This document shows positions 35,198 through 44,917 of a stretch of DNA of 60,000 bases, piece by piece. Every line of letters begins with the position of its first letter. Positions within the stretch are counted from its first letter, which is position 1. Location of the stretch: assembly GCA_020634795.1 (NCBI GenBank), contig JACKAZ010000011.1, positions 1-60,000 of the forward strand, read 5' to 3'. This DNA is from Ardenticatenales bacterium (GTDB lineage Bacteria > Chloroflexota > Anaerolineae > Ardenticatenales > Ardenticatenaceae). Made by a program: the position numbers and the translations under genes. The notes beneath the pieces were generated by a model. It saw only the letters and a program-made list of their open reading frames with translations. It made no database searches and was not told the origin of the DNA.

Positions 35198-36901
35198 ATG
35201 AGCCAACAGGCCCTCTATCGCAAATGGCGCTCCAGCTCCTTCGACGAGCTGGTCGGACAGCCCCACGTCGTGCGCACGCTCACCAACGCCTTGCAGAGCG
35301 ACCGTGTGGCCCATGCCTACATTTTCAGCGGGCCACGCGGCACGGGCAAAACGTCCTCCGCCCGCATTCTGGCGAAGACGATCAACTGCACCGCTGCGCC
35401 CGAGGCTCGCCCCTGCAACGATTGCCACCTCTGTCGCAGCATCAGCAACGGCACCTCGCTCGACCTCATTGAGATTGATGCGGCCTCCAACACCCAAGTG
35501 GACAAGGTGCGTGAAGCCATCGTCGAAAAGGTCAACTTTGTGCCGAGCGAGGCGCGGAAGAAGGTCTACATCATCGACGAGGTGCACATGCTCTCCAACA
35601 GCGCCTTCAACGCGCTGCTGAAGACGATCGAAGAGCCGCCCCCCCATGCGATGTTCATTCTGGCAACGACCGAGCTGCACAAAGTGCCAGAAACGATTCT
35701 TTCCCGCTGCCAACGGCTTGACTTCCGGCGCATTCCGGTCAGCGAGATCGCCGATCATCTCGCCTTCATCCTGTCGCAAGAGGGGATCGAGGCCGAGCCG
35801 GAGCTGTTGGCGCTCGTGGCGCGGCAGGCGACCGGCTCGATGCGGGACGCCCAAAGTCTGCTCGATCAACTTATGGCCCACGGGGGTGATCGGCTGACGG
35901 TGGCCGATGCCCGCGCCGCGCTGGGCCTCGCCTCGCTGGAGGCGGTGCAACAACTCGTGGCGCTAATTCTGGCGCAGGATATTGGCGCGGCCCTCTTACT
36001 GGTCAACGATCTACTGGATCAGGGGACTGACCCACGCCAGTTCTTGGCCGATCTGCTGGATCATCTGCGCGCCTTGTTGTTGACCCTGGCGGGGAACAGC
36101 AGCCAGTTACACGACTTGCCGGAAGAGGCGATCCGCCAACTGGAGGCGCAGCGGGGCCAAATCAAACCACGGGCGCTGATCGAAATCATTCGACGCTTCA
36201 CCCAAGCGGGGTCGGAGCTGAAACTGGCGCTCCAACCCCAACTGCCGCTGGAACTGGCCATCGTCGAAGCGGTGCTGGCGCTGCAAGGGCAGGGGGACGA
36301 AACAGTGCTTTCCGCAATGCCAACCGCGGCGCCGCGCCCTGACCCCGCAGCGGGCCGCCCTCTGTCGGCGCTGCGCGAGCCGCGCAACGACTATGCCCCT
36401 GCCCCGCCAGCGAGCCAAGCTCCCACGGCGCCCGACACGGGAGAGAGCCCGCAACACCCACCGACCCACGAAGCGGAACCACGCGCCGCAACGCCCCCCC
36501 CTGCCCCCACCGTGCCACACGCCGCTCATTCTTTGGCCTGGTGGCAGGCCGAGTGGGAGGCCGTGTTGGCACGGCTCGATGACATGGGCGAAACGGGTCA
36601 ACGGGCGGCGCTGCGGCTGAAGTTCGGCCATCCGCATGAGGTAGACGGGGCAAAACTGGTAATCGGCTTCCCCTTCTCGATCCACAAGGAAAAGCTGGAA
36701 GCGCCCGCCGACCGCCAAGCCATGCTGCGCGCCCTGCGTGCCGTGGGCGGCGAAACGCTTGAGGCTGAATTGCGTCTTGTGCCGCGCACCGCACCCGCAT
36801 CCAGTCCACCCAAAACGAAATTCGAGCTGGCCGCCGACGACCCCGTCGTCCAAGAGGCACTCCGCCACGGTGGTCACATCGTCGATGTCTATCAATCGTA
36901 G
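35198..36901 (+). CDS. dnaX: DNA polymerase III subunit gamma/tau
   Basis: Clamp-loader ATPase, 567 aa. P-loop GPRGTGKTS at 45-53, four-cysteine zinc module (C64, C73, C76, C79), DEVHMLS Walker B, and sensor-1 region ILATTE. After the clamp-loader core (~370) come a Pro/Ala linker and a C-terminal domain (SLAWWQAEWEAVLARLDD onward), so it is a tau-type product. No A6G-like slippery site was seen for a gamma form. ATG at 35198 preceded by AGAAAGG; the frame is open upstream to 34970 but is not coding-like there. First gene of dnaX-ybaB-recR. Confidence 0.94.
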   Translation: MSQQALYRKWRSSSFDELVGQPHVVRTLTNALQSDRVAHAYIFSGPRGTGKTSSARILAKTINCTAAPEARPCNDCHLCRSISNGTSLDLIEIDAASNTQVDKVREAIVEKVNFVPSEARKKVYIIDEVHMLSNSAFNALLKTIEEPPPHAMFILATTELHKVPETILSRCQRLDFRRIPVSEIADHLAFILSQEGIEAEPELLALVARQATGSMRDAQSLLDQLMAHGGDRLTVADARAALGLASLEAVQQLVALILAQDIGAALLLVNDLLDQGTDPRQFLADLLDHLRALLLTLAGNSSQLHDLPEEAIRQLEAQRGQIKPRALIEIIRRFTQAGSELKLALQPQLPLELAIVEAVLALQGQGDETVLSAMPTAAPRPDPAAGRPLSALREPRNDYAPAPPASQAPTAPDTGESPQHPPTHEAEPRAATPPPAPTVPHAAHSLAWWQAEWEAVLARLDDMGETGQRAALRLKFGHPHEVDGAKLVIGFPFSIHKEKLEAPADRQAMLRALRAVGGETLEAELRLVPRTAPASSPPKTKFELAADDPVVQEALRHGGHIVDVYQS

Positions 36902-36925
36902 AAACCGAATATCCGAGGAGGAATT

Positions 36926-37330
36926 ATGTCAAGACGAAATTCGAGTGGCCGTCGCAGCAGCCGACGGCCCAGCAGCGGGGGTGGTGGTGGCATGGGCGGC
37001 TTCAACATGCAGGGCGGCGCGGGCGGCCTGATGGCCCAAGTCCAGAAAATGCAGCAAGAGATGGCAGAGGCACAAGAGTCGCTGAAAGACGAGATCGTTG
37101 AAGCGACCGTCGGCGGGGGTATGGTGACGGTGCGCATGAGCGCGGCGGGCGAATTGAAGGGCATTGAGATCAAGCCCGATGTGGTCGATCCCGACGATGT
37201 CGAAATGCTACAAGATCTGCTGCTGGCCGCCTTCAACGAGGCGCAAAGCCTGGCCGCCGAAGCGACCGAAGAGAAGATGGCCCCCTTCACCGACATGCTC
37301 GACATGGGCAGTCTGGGGGGACTGCTGTAG
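36926..37330 (+). CDS. ybaB: YbaB/EbfC nucleoid-associated protein
   Basis: 134 aa. The dimeric DNA-binding core (LMAQVQKMQQEMAEAQESL; GGGMVTVRMSAAGELKGIEIKPDVVDPDDVEMLQDLLLAAFNEA in outline) matches the family. An extra ~30-residue N-terminal tail rich in Arg/Ser then Gly is unusual and could contact DNA or RNA. GAGGAGG lies before the ATG, 24 bases after dnaX. The dnaX-ybaB-recR order is conserved in bacteria. Confidence 0.93.
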   Translation: MSRRNSSGRRSSRRPSSGGGGGMGGFNMQGGAGGLMAQVQKMQQEMAEAQESLKDEIVEATVGGGMVTVRMSAAGELKGIEIKPDVVDPDDVEMLQDLLLAAFNEAQSLAAEATEEKMAPFTDMLDMGSLGGLL

Positions 37331-37526
37331 GCGGGCACGGGGACGGCTCGCCTTGTTCGCCAAGTTCACAATCCGTCCTCTACGGCTCATAGAAAAGAGC
37401 GAGTGGAGAATGGCAGCTTGGATTGCATGGCCAAGCGATCTGCCCCTTCTCCATTCGCCATTCCCCACACCTTATTGCCCCGTGCTTCAAGACTAATCGG
37501 TTAATCCCCCCTACAAAGGACCCCAC

Positions 37527-38126
37527 ATGGCACTCCTGCCTGCGCCCATCGAACGGCTGATCAACGAATTCTCGCGGCTGCCCGGGATTGGGCCAAAGAC
37601 AGCGTCACGCCTGACCTTCTATCTGCTCCGAATGCCAGAAGAACAGGCCATGTCGTTGAGCGAGGCGTTGCGGGAGCTGAAGGCGAGCATCGTCACCTGT
37701 CAGCGCTGCTTCAATCTGTCCGAGTCGAATCCCTGCGAAATCTGCGCCAGTTCCATGCGCGACGGGACATTGCTGTGCGTGGTGGAAGAGCCGTTGGATG
37801 TGCTGGCCATCGAGCGGACGGGCGAGTTCAAGGGACGCTACCACGTTTTGCACGGCGCGATCTCCCCAGTGGAGGGCATCTTGCCCCACAACCTGAAGAT
37901 CAGCGAATTGCTGGGCCGTGTCGAGCGGGAGCCGATCGAGGAGCTGATTCTGGCCACGAACCCCAACCTTGAGGGGGAAGCCACGGCGAGCTATATCCAG
38001 CGCCAACTGCAAGGCCACACCTTGCGAATTACGCGGTTGGCCCGCGGCCTACCCATGGGCGGCGACCTCGAATATGCCGACGAAATGACCTTGACCCGTG
38101 CGCTGCAGGGCCGCGGCGCGATGTAG
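37527..38126 (+). CDS. recR: Recombination mediator RecR
   Basis: RecFOR pathway protein that loads RecA on gapped DNA, 199 aa. Helix-hairpin-helix (LPGIGPKTASRLTFYLL), zinc finger C58, C61, C70, C73, then a Toprim domain (LLCVVEEPLDVLAIERTGEFKGRYHVLHG) and the C-terminal Walker-like TRLARGLPMGGDLEY. 196 bases after ybaB, so it may have its own promoter. AAAGGA precedes the ATG. Confidence 0.95.
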   Translation: MALLPAPIERLINEFSRLPGIGPKTASRLTFYLLRMPEEQAMSLSEALRELKASIVTCQRCFNLSESNPCEICASSMRDGTLLCVVEEPLDVLAIERTGEFKGRYHVLHGAISPVEGILPHNLKISELLGRVEREPIEELILATNPNLEGEATASYIQRQLQGHTLRITRLARGLPMGGDLEYADEMTLTRALQGRGAM

Positions 38127-38355
38127 GGTGCGCGCGAACGGGGCTCTTCCCCTGTTGCGCTCGGTTCGTTTCAGGAAATAGGCAAGTGAATGGCGAAGGG
38201 TGAATGGAAAGCGGTGGGCCAATTCCCACCATGCGTCGCGCCCTCTTTTCCTTAGGGCATGCTCAGATCGATCTCGCTCACCGGGATGCGCGGCGGTCTG
38301 CAGGACTGGGGCTGCCGTTCCGTTCTGCGTTAACTGCTCTGCGTTTCCGTCCAAT
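38127..38355. other. recR downstream region, no gene seen
   Basis: Contains GAATGGCGAAGGGTGAATGG at 38188-38207 (another AATGGCGAATGG-like motif) and GTTCTGCGTTAACTGCTCTGCGTTTCC near 38323, related to the TTCTGCGTT ends of the 37-bp repeat. A decayed repeat region rather than a gene. Confidence 0.45.
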
Positions 38356-38384
38356 TTGTTCTTTTCACATTTTTCCTCTATAGT
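38356..38384 (+). promoter_or_regulatory. Promoter of the second subtilase gene
   Basis: TTGTTC (38356-38361), 17 bases, TATAGT (38379-38384). The predicted leader is about 135 bases; it holds a strong GAGGAGGT at 38416-38423 with a five-codon frame (ATG at 38436) whose role, if any, is unclear. Confidence 0.6.
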
Positions 38385-38523
38385 CGCTGTCCGTTCCCCC
38401 AAAATCTCTTGTAACGAGGAGGTACCTGTAGCCTATGCTCGAATCCAGGTGACAACCGTTAGACTTCCGTGAGTTGGCAACCCGTTCATCCCCCATCCTA
38501 ACCCACCCAATTACGGAGGCATT

Positions 38524-40395
<1,872 letters not shown>

Positions 40396-40416
40396 CCACG
40401 CGCCTGACGCAACCAA

Positions 40417-40451
40417 AAGAGCCTGCCAGATTGGCAGGCTCTTAACTTTTT
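40417..40451 (+). terminator. Terminator of the second subtilase gene
   Basis: A 12-bp perfect stem (AAGAGCCTGCCA / TGGCAGGCTCTT) with a 3-base loop, followed by AAC and TTTTT. Confidence 0.9.
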
Positions 40452-40497
40452 CGATTCGGTATAGTGTCGCCGATTAGTTGACTGCGCCGCGTGGTTT

Positions 40498-41253
40498 CTA
40501 GTCGCCGACGGCGGCGCTGATCTGCTGCTGACGGCGTTCGCGCAACAGATAGGCGGTGATTTGGCGACCTTCGTCGTAGCTGGCCTGTTCGATTCCCCGC
40601 CCGACCTCACGTACGAAGAGGGCCTCAATGCCCTTTTCTGCGTCATAATCTGGGTAAAGCGCAACGAAGAGATCGTGGATCTTTTGGCGTTGGAAATCGC
40701 TGACCGCGCGATGGCCGCGCCGCCCAGTGCCGTTGCCAGTCACCTTGTGGAATCCGCGCCGCTCCGTCGCCTCGGTCGGCGTTTGGGCCGCGTCCTGGGC
40801 GCGGCTGACATCATCGGCGCTGGCCAGGCCACTGCCCGGCAGCACGCCGTAGCCCATCATCGAGAGGGCGCGGCCAATCGCGCTTGTCTCGGCCACTTCC
40901 CACGGGTGGGCCGCCTCGTAGCTGCTCCCACCGACCCGCCGCGAGGTGGCGATGCCGTGGCGACGGCCATAGACCTCGGATTCCAGCGAGACCATCAGAG
41001 TGAGCTGCTCGTCATTGTCGACCAGAATCACCGGATCCTCGAAGCGTAACTGCTTCTGCTGGCGGCGGTGATCCTCGTTCGCCATCGCAATCTTGCCGTC
41101 CACGTTCATGTAGGCTACTTCTTGCTTGGTCCACTTCCCGTCCACGCGCCGCACTTGCTCCAACACGCTGATATAATCGACGAATTCCTCGTGGCGCACC
41201 GCACCGATAGTCGGCGCTTGCTGACACAGTTCGACCAGTTGTTCTCGGTTCAT
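40498..41253 (-). CDS. Rad52/ERF-like putative single-strand annealing protein
   Basis: 251 aa; function not certain. The core resembles phage single-strand annealing proteins of the ERF/Rad52 group: a beta-rich part (VYGRRHGIATSRRVGG) leads to a helix with WEVAETSAIGRALSMMGYG, whose ETSAIGRAL motif (122-130) is typical there. A polar linker (~150-190) precedes a basic helical C-terminal module (DFQRQKIHDLF to AYLLRERRQQQ) like those ending some phage recombination proteins. ATG at 41253-41251 with AGGAG upstream. No phage genes are nearby, so it may be domesticated. Moderate certainty. Confidence 0.55.
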   Translation of the reverse strand: MNREQLVELCQQAPTIGAVRHEEFVDYISVLEQVRRVDGKWTKQEVAYMNVDGKIAMANEDHRRQQKQLRFEDPVILVDNDEQLTLMVSLESEVYGRRHGIATSRRVGGSSYEAAHPWEVAETSAIGRALSMMGYGVLPGSGLASADDVSRAQDAAQTPTEATERRGFHKVTGNGTGRRGHRAVSDFQRQKIHDLFVALYPDYDAEKGIEALFVREVGRGIEQASYDEGRQITAYLLRERRQQQISAAVGD

Positions 41254-41340
41254 GATCTGCTCCTGATCTCGTTTCTCTCTCAACCTGCCATCATTCTACC
41301 ATTGAGCTGCGACAGATTTCGCAATTGTAAGGGGCGGGTG

Positions 41341-41607
41341 AGGTTGGGAGTTTGATGAGTTTGATGAGTTTTATGAGTTTTATGAGTTTTGTGAGTTTTG
41401 TGAGTTTTGTGAGTTTTGTGAGTGCTGGGGTGAGATTTGGTTTTTCTGCGTTCGGAGCTTGCCCTGAGCGAAGCGAAGGGTTCTGCGTTCGGAGCTTGCC
41501 CTGAGCGAAGCGAAGGGTTTTGCGTTCTGCGTTCCAAAGTCGACCCCAAAGCCATCAATAACCTGGCCCATCCCCCTGCCCAGAAGCGGCCCGATCACTT
41601 CTGCGTT
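41341..41607. repeat. Left arm of a ~265-bp inverted repeat flanking hisS-nadK
   Basis: Reverse complement of 43844-44115 with the same block order: 9-bp array (8 GAGTTT units, 41348-41419), GTGCTGGGGTGAGATTTGG, two 37-bp units (41444-41480, 41481-41517), then ~85 bases from GCGTTCCAAAGTCGACCCC to GATCACTTCTGCGTT. Identity in the last block is nearly complete by eye. Array orientation is sense for the minus-strand gene at 40498-41253. Confidence 0.92.
41444..41517 (+). repeat. Two tandem 37-bp repeat units
   Basis: Identical 37-mers starting TTCTGCGTTCGGAGC and ending GAGCGAAGCGAAGGG. Three inverse copies stand at 43934-44044 and a diverged one at 11133. Confidence 0.92.
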
Positions 41608-41632
41608 ACCTTCCGTTGCAACGCTTGAACGC

Positions 41633-41661
41633 TTAAGCCGTTCTCCGTTCTGCGCTATAAT
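41633..41661 (+). promoter_or_regulatory. Promoter of hisS-nadK
   Basis: Perfect TATAAT at 41656-41661 with GC before it, and a weak TTAAGC 17 bases upstream (41633-41638). Predicted start near 41668, about 29 bases before the hisS ATG. Confidence 0.55.
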
Positions 41662-41696
41662 GAACGGCCAACAACGAGAGAGAGTGTGTGACTGTT

Positions 41697-42971
41697 ATGC
41701 GTAGCTATCGCGCCCCGAAGGGCATGCAGGACTGGACGCCGGACGAACAACGATATTACCGCTGGATCGACGAGACGGCGCGGGCGCAGGTCGCGCGCTA
41801 CGGCTTCCTACCGCTCACGACCCCCATCGTCGAGCTGACGGAACTCTTTGCCCGCGGCGTCGGGACCGGCACCGACATCGTGGAGAAGGAGATGTACTCC
41901 TTCGAAACGCGCGGCAACGAACAGTTGACCATCCGTCCTGAATTTACGGCGGGGATGATGCGGGCCTATGTCGAGCATGGGATGCACAACCTTCCCCAGC
42001 CGGTGAAACTCTATGCCATTGGCCCCCTGCTCCGCTACGAACGGCCCGGCATGGGCCGCTACCGACAGCACACGCAGCTCTCGGTCGAAGCGGTGGGTGA
42101 GGACGATCCGGCCCTCGATGCCGAGCTGATGACCGTCGCTGCGGAAATCTTCGAGGCGCTGGGCATCGGCCAACTGCGCTTCCTCCTCAATTCCATTGGC
42201 TGCCCGGCGTGCCGCCCCCATTACGTGAACTCGGTGCTCGTGCCCTGGCTGGAAGCGCAACGTGAGCACTTGGGTGAGACGGATCAGATGCGGCTCGAGA
42301 AGAATCCGTTGCGTGTGTTGGATACGAAGGATGCCAAGGTTCGCGCCCTACTGGTCGACGTGCCGCTGCTGGCCGATTATCTCTGCGACGATTGCCGCGA
42401 TCACTTCGATGCGCTGCGGGGCTATCTGGATCGGCTGGGCCGTCCTTACGTGGTCGACCCCCTGTTGGTGCGGGGCTTCGATTATTACACCAAGACCGTC
42501 TTCGAGGTACAGAGTGATGCGCTCGACACGGCCAACAACACGCTCTGCGGTGGGGGCCGCTACGATGGACTGATCGAACTGCTGGGCGGTCAGCCCACCC
42601 CCGCCATTGGCTTCGGTCTCGGCTTCGAGCGGGCGCGGCTGGTGCTCGAGGAACTGGAGATTGTGCCGCCGCCCTTGCCAGAAACGCAGCTCTTCGCGCT
42701 CTGGTTCGATGACGCGACCAAAAAGCGGGCCTTTGACACGGTTGCCGCGCTCCGCCAAGCGGGTTTCCGTGCCGAGCTGGCCTATGCGCGGGGGAAACGC
42801 TCCTTCAAATCACAGATGCGTGCCGCCGACAAGTCGCCCGCCCAGTTCGTTCTGATCTTTGGGGAGAGAGAGTTGGCGGAGAGGGCGATCAACGTGAAGG
42901 AGATGAGTAGCGGTGCGCAGCAGCGCGTCCCCTTGGACGAATTGACCGAGTGGCTCCGCGCGCGACTATGA
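41697..42971 (+). CDS. hisS: Histidyl-tRNA synthetase
   Basis: Charges tRNA-His, 424 aa. Class II core with APKGMQDWTPDE at the N terminus, the motif 2 region FRYERPGMGRYRQHTQLSVE (R-Y-E-R-P), the HisA motif RGFDYYTKTVFEV, motif 3 AIGFGLGFERARL, and a C-terminal anticodon-binding domain. ATG at 41697; a GTG three codons upstream (41688) is an alternative closer to the AGAGAG stretch. Overlaps nadK by ATGA. The hisS-nadK block lies between the two arms of a large inverted repeat. Confidence 0.95.
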   Translation: MRSYRAPKGMQDWTPDEQRYYRWIDETARAQVARYGFLPLTTPIVELTELFARGVGTGTDIVEKEMYSFETRGNEQLTIRPEFTAGMMRAYVEHGMHNLPQPVKLYAIGPLLRYERPGMGRYRQHTQLSVEAVGEDDPALDAELMTVAAEIFEALGIGQLRFLLNSIGCPACRPHYVNSVLVPWLEAQREHLGETDQMRLEKNPLRVLDTKDAKVRALLVDVPLLADYLCDDCRDHFDALRGYLDRLGRPYVVDPLLVRGFDYYTKTVFEVQSDALDTANNTLCGGGRYDGLIELLGGQPTPAIGFGLGFERARLVLEELEIVPPPLPETQLFALWFDDATKKRAFDTVAALRQAGFRAELAYARGKRSFKSQMRAADKSPAQFVLIFGERELAERAINVKEMSSGAQQRVPLDELTEWLRARL

Positions 42972-43831
42972 GAGCCATCACCAGCGTCGGCTTCCTCTAT
43001 CATCCGCGCGTTCCCGAAGCGAAGGGGTTAGCGACGCAGTTGGAGCGGCGTGTCGCCGAAAATGGCATCGAGAGTTGGGTCGAATCGGCATGGGCCACCG
43101 ACCGGATCGCCGCCCGCCAATCGCTGCCCGACCTACTGGTCGTCTTGGGGGGCGACGGGACGATCCTGCGGGTGGCGCGTGCCGCGCTGCGCCATGGCGA
43201 AGGTAAGCCCTCCCACACGCCGCCGCTGTTGACGGTGGATTTTGGGACGCTGGGCTTCTTGGCGGAATTGTCACCGCAAGAGGTCGAAGCGGGTTTGCAG
43301 CGCCTTCTGGCGGAGGGGCCGACTTGGATCGAAGCGCGCAAATTGCTCCATGCCACGCTCAGGCGGGACGGGCAGGTCATCGCCGAAGATCACGCGCTGA
43401 ACGATGTGGTGTTGGCACGGGGCAGCAGCCCCCAAGCATTGCGACTGGTGCTGCATGTCGAGGGGGCGTTGGTCGAACGGTACACGGCGGACGGCATCAT
43501 CGTCGCGTCGCCCACCGGCTCCACCGCCTATGCGCAAGGCGCGGGCGGCCCGATTTTGACACCGGATATCGAAGCGATGGTCATTGTGCCCATCGCGCCG
43601 CACTTCGCGCTGGTGCAAAGCTTGGTGGTGCCGAGCAAAAGCGAAGTCCAACTCAGCGCCAGTGCCTCGCGCGACATGGTGATCGCCATTGATGGGCAGC
43701 GCCACCTCCGTTTTATCGAGGGGGATACGCTGCAAATCAGCGGGAGCGACGCCGTTGTCCGCTTCGTTCGGCTCGGCGGCCACGACTACTTCTACGAAAA
43801 CTTCCGCCGCAAACTCGGACGCGCCTCCTAA
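42968..43831 (+). CDS. nadK: NAD kinase
   Basis: Phosphorylates NAD to NADP, 287 aa. GGDGTIL at 61-67, the NDVVL motif, and SPTGSTAYAQGAGGP, the three family signatures. The ATG overlaps the hisS stop (ATGA), so it is translationally coupled. A frame upstream to 42950 lies inside hisS and is not used. Downstream comes the right arm of the inverted repeat, with no typical terminator. Confidence 0.95.
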   Translation: MRAITSVGFLYHPRVPEAKGLATQLERRVAENGIESWVESAWATDRIAARQSLPDLLVVLGGDGTILRVARAALRHGEGKPSHTPPLLTVDFGTLGFLAELSPQEVEAGLQRLLAEGPTWIEARKLLHATLRRDGQVIAEDHALNDVVLARGSSPQALRLVLHVEGALVERYTADGIIVASPTGSTAYAQGAGGPILTPDIEAMVIVPIAPHFALVQSLVVPSKSEVQLSASASRDMVIAIDGQRHLRFIEGDTLQISGSDAVVRFVRLGGHDYFYENFRRKLGRAS

Positions 43832-43843
43832 CATTAAACGCAG

Positions 43844-44115
43844 AACGCAGAAGTGATCGGGCCGCTTCTGGGCAGGGGGATGGGCCAGGTTGTTGATGGC
43901 TTTGGGGTCGACTTTGGAACGCAGAACGCAGAACCCTTCGCTTCGCTCAGGGCAAGCTCCGAACGCAGAACTCTTCTCTTCGCTCAGGGCAAGCTCCGAA
44001 CGCAGAACCCTTCGCTTCGCTCAGGGCAAGCTCCGAACGCAGAAAAACCAAATCTCACCCCAGCACTCACAAAACTCATAAAACTCACAAAACTCACCAA
44101 ACTCACCAAACGCCC
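43844..44115. repeat. Right arm of the inverted repeat flanking hisS-nadK
   Basis: Inverse of 41341-41607. It carries three 37-bp units (43934-43970, 43971-44007, 44008-44044; the middle one has a few changes at its start) instead of two, and a five-unit 9-bp array (44065-44109). The next gene starts 6 bases later. The array reads in the sense direction of that gene. Confidence 0.92.
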
Positions 44116-44904
44116 ATGACCAGAGAGAGTACCGAAAAGCCCGACCGCCTGACGGAAGCGATCGCGTTGGCACGCGCGGGCGAACGTGTCGATGCCCAAC
44201 GACAATTGCGCCAGATCACCGAGGAAGAGCCAGACAACGTCGCCGCTTGGATCTGGCGGGCCGATGTGGCGGATGGCTCGGCGGACAAACGCTCGTTTCT
44301 GAGCGAAGCGTTGGCCCTTGAACCCTCGAATCTTGAGGCGAAGTTGGCACTGGAGCGGCTGGACGCGCGTGAGGGGGCGCTGGCCCAGCCCGCCGAAGAG
44401 ATTCTCTTTTGCACCGTCCACCCCAGCCGCGAAACGATGTTACGCTGCAATCGGTGTGGCCGACCGATGTGCACCGACTGCGCGGTGCGTCACCCGGTGG
44501 GGCTGCGCTGCCGCGACTGTGTCAGTGAGACCCGTTCCCCCATCTACCAACTGTCGGGGCGGGACGGGACGCTGGCGGCGCTGACCGCGCTGGTCATGGG
44601 GCTGATTGCTGGGGGTGTGATGCTCACCTTTGGGAACCTGCTCTTCGCCTTTGGCCTCTTCTTTGGGCTGATCCTCACGTTTATCGTTGGCGGCATCCTC
44701 GGACGATCGGTGGCATCGGTGGTGGGACGCGTGGTGCCCCGTAAGCGGGGCAGCACAATGGTCTGGGCGGTGGGCGGCGGCCTGCTGGTGGGCGGCCTGC
44801 TGGTGGCCGGGGCGCTTTGGCTCTTCAATCTTCCGCTCAATTTTGTACTGCTCGCCGTCTATTTGATTAGCGCCACCACTGCCGCGGCCGGAAGCTTGCG
44901 CTGA
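44116..44904 (+). CDS. Zinc-finger (B-box-like) membrane protein
   Basis: 262 aa, function unknown. N-terminal ~95 residues are TPR-like helices (ALARAGERVDAQRQLRQITEEEPDNVAAWIWRA). A B-box-type zinc module at 99-135 has C99, H102, C111, C114, C119, C122, H126, C132, C135. Then three to four membrane spans follow (LAALTALVMGLIAGGVML; FAFGLFFGLILTFIVGGIL; AVGGGLLVGGLLVAGALWL; NFVLLAVYLISATTAAA). The zinc module before membrane spans resembles the N terminus of some rhomboid proteases, but no protease motif is seen. 13 bases before recN. Confidence 0.75.
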   Translation: MTRESTEKPDRLTEAIALARAGERVDAQRQLRQITEEEPDNVAAWIWRADVADGSADKRSFLSEALALEPSNLEAKLALERLDAREGALAQPAEEILFCTVHPSRETMLRCNRCGRPMCTDCAVRHPVGLRCRDCVSETRSPIYQLSGRDGTLAALTALVMGLIAGGVMLTFGNLLFAFGLFFGLILTFIVGGILGRSVASVVGRVVPRKRGSTMVWAVGGGLLVGGLLVAGALWLFNLPLNFVLLAVYLISATTAAAGSLR

Positions 44905-44917
44905 AAGAACCGATGCC

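Noticed and set aside
35198..36901. Programmed frameshift in dnaX
   Set aside because: No A-rich slippery heptamer or following stem was found near the end of the clamp-loader core.
38416..38453. A five-codon leader peptide before the second subtilase
   Set aside because: The strong GAGGAGGT is a little too far from the ATG and the peptide has no control codons. Noted only in the promoter entry.
41341..44115. Composite transposon
   Set aside because: The arms hold no transposase, no target-site duplication was seen, and the cargo is hisS-nadK. I keep it as an inverted repeat only.
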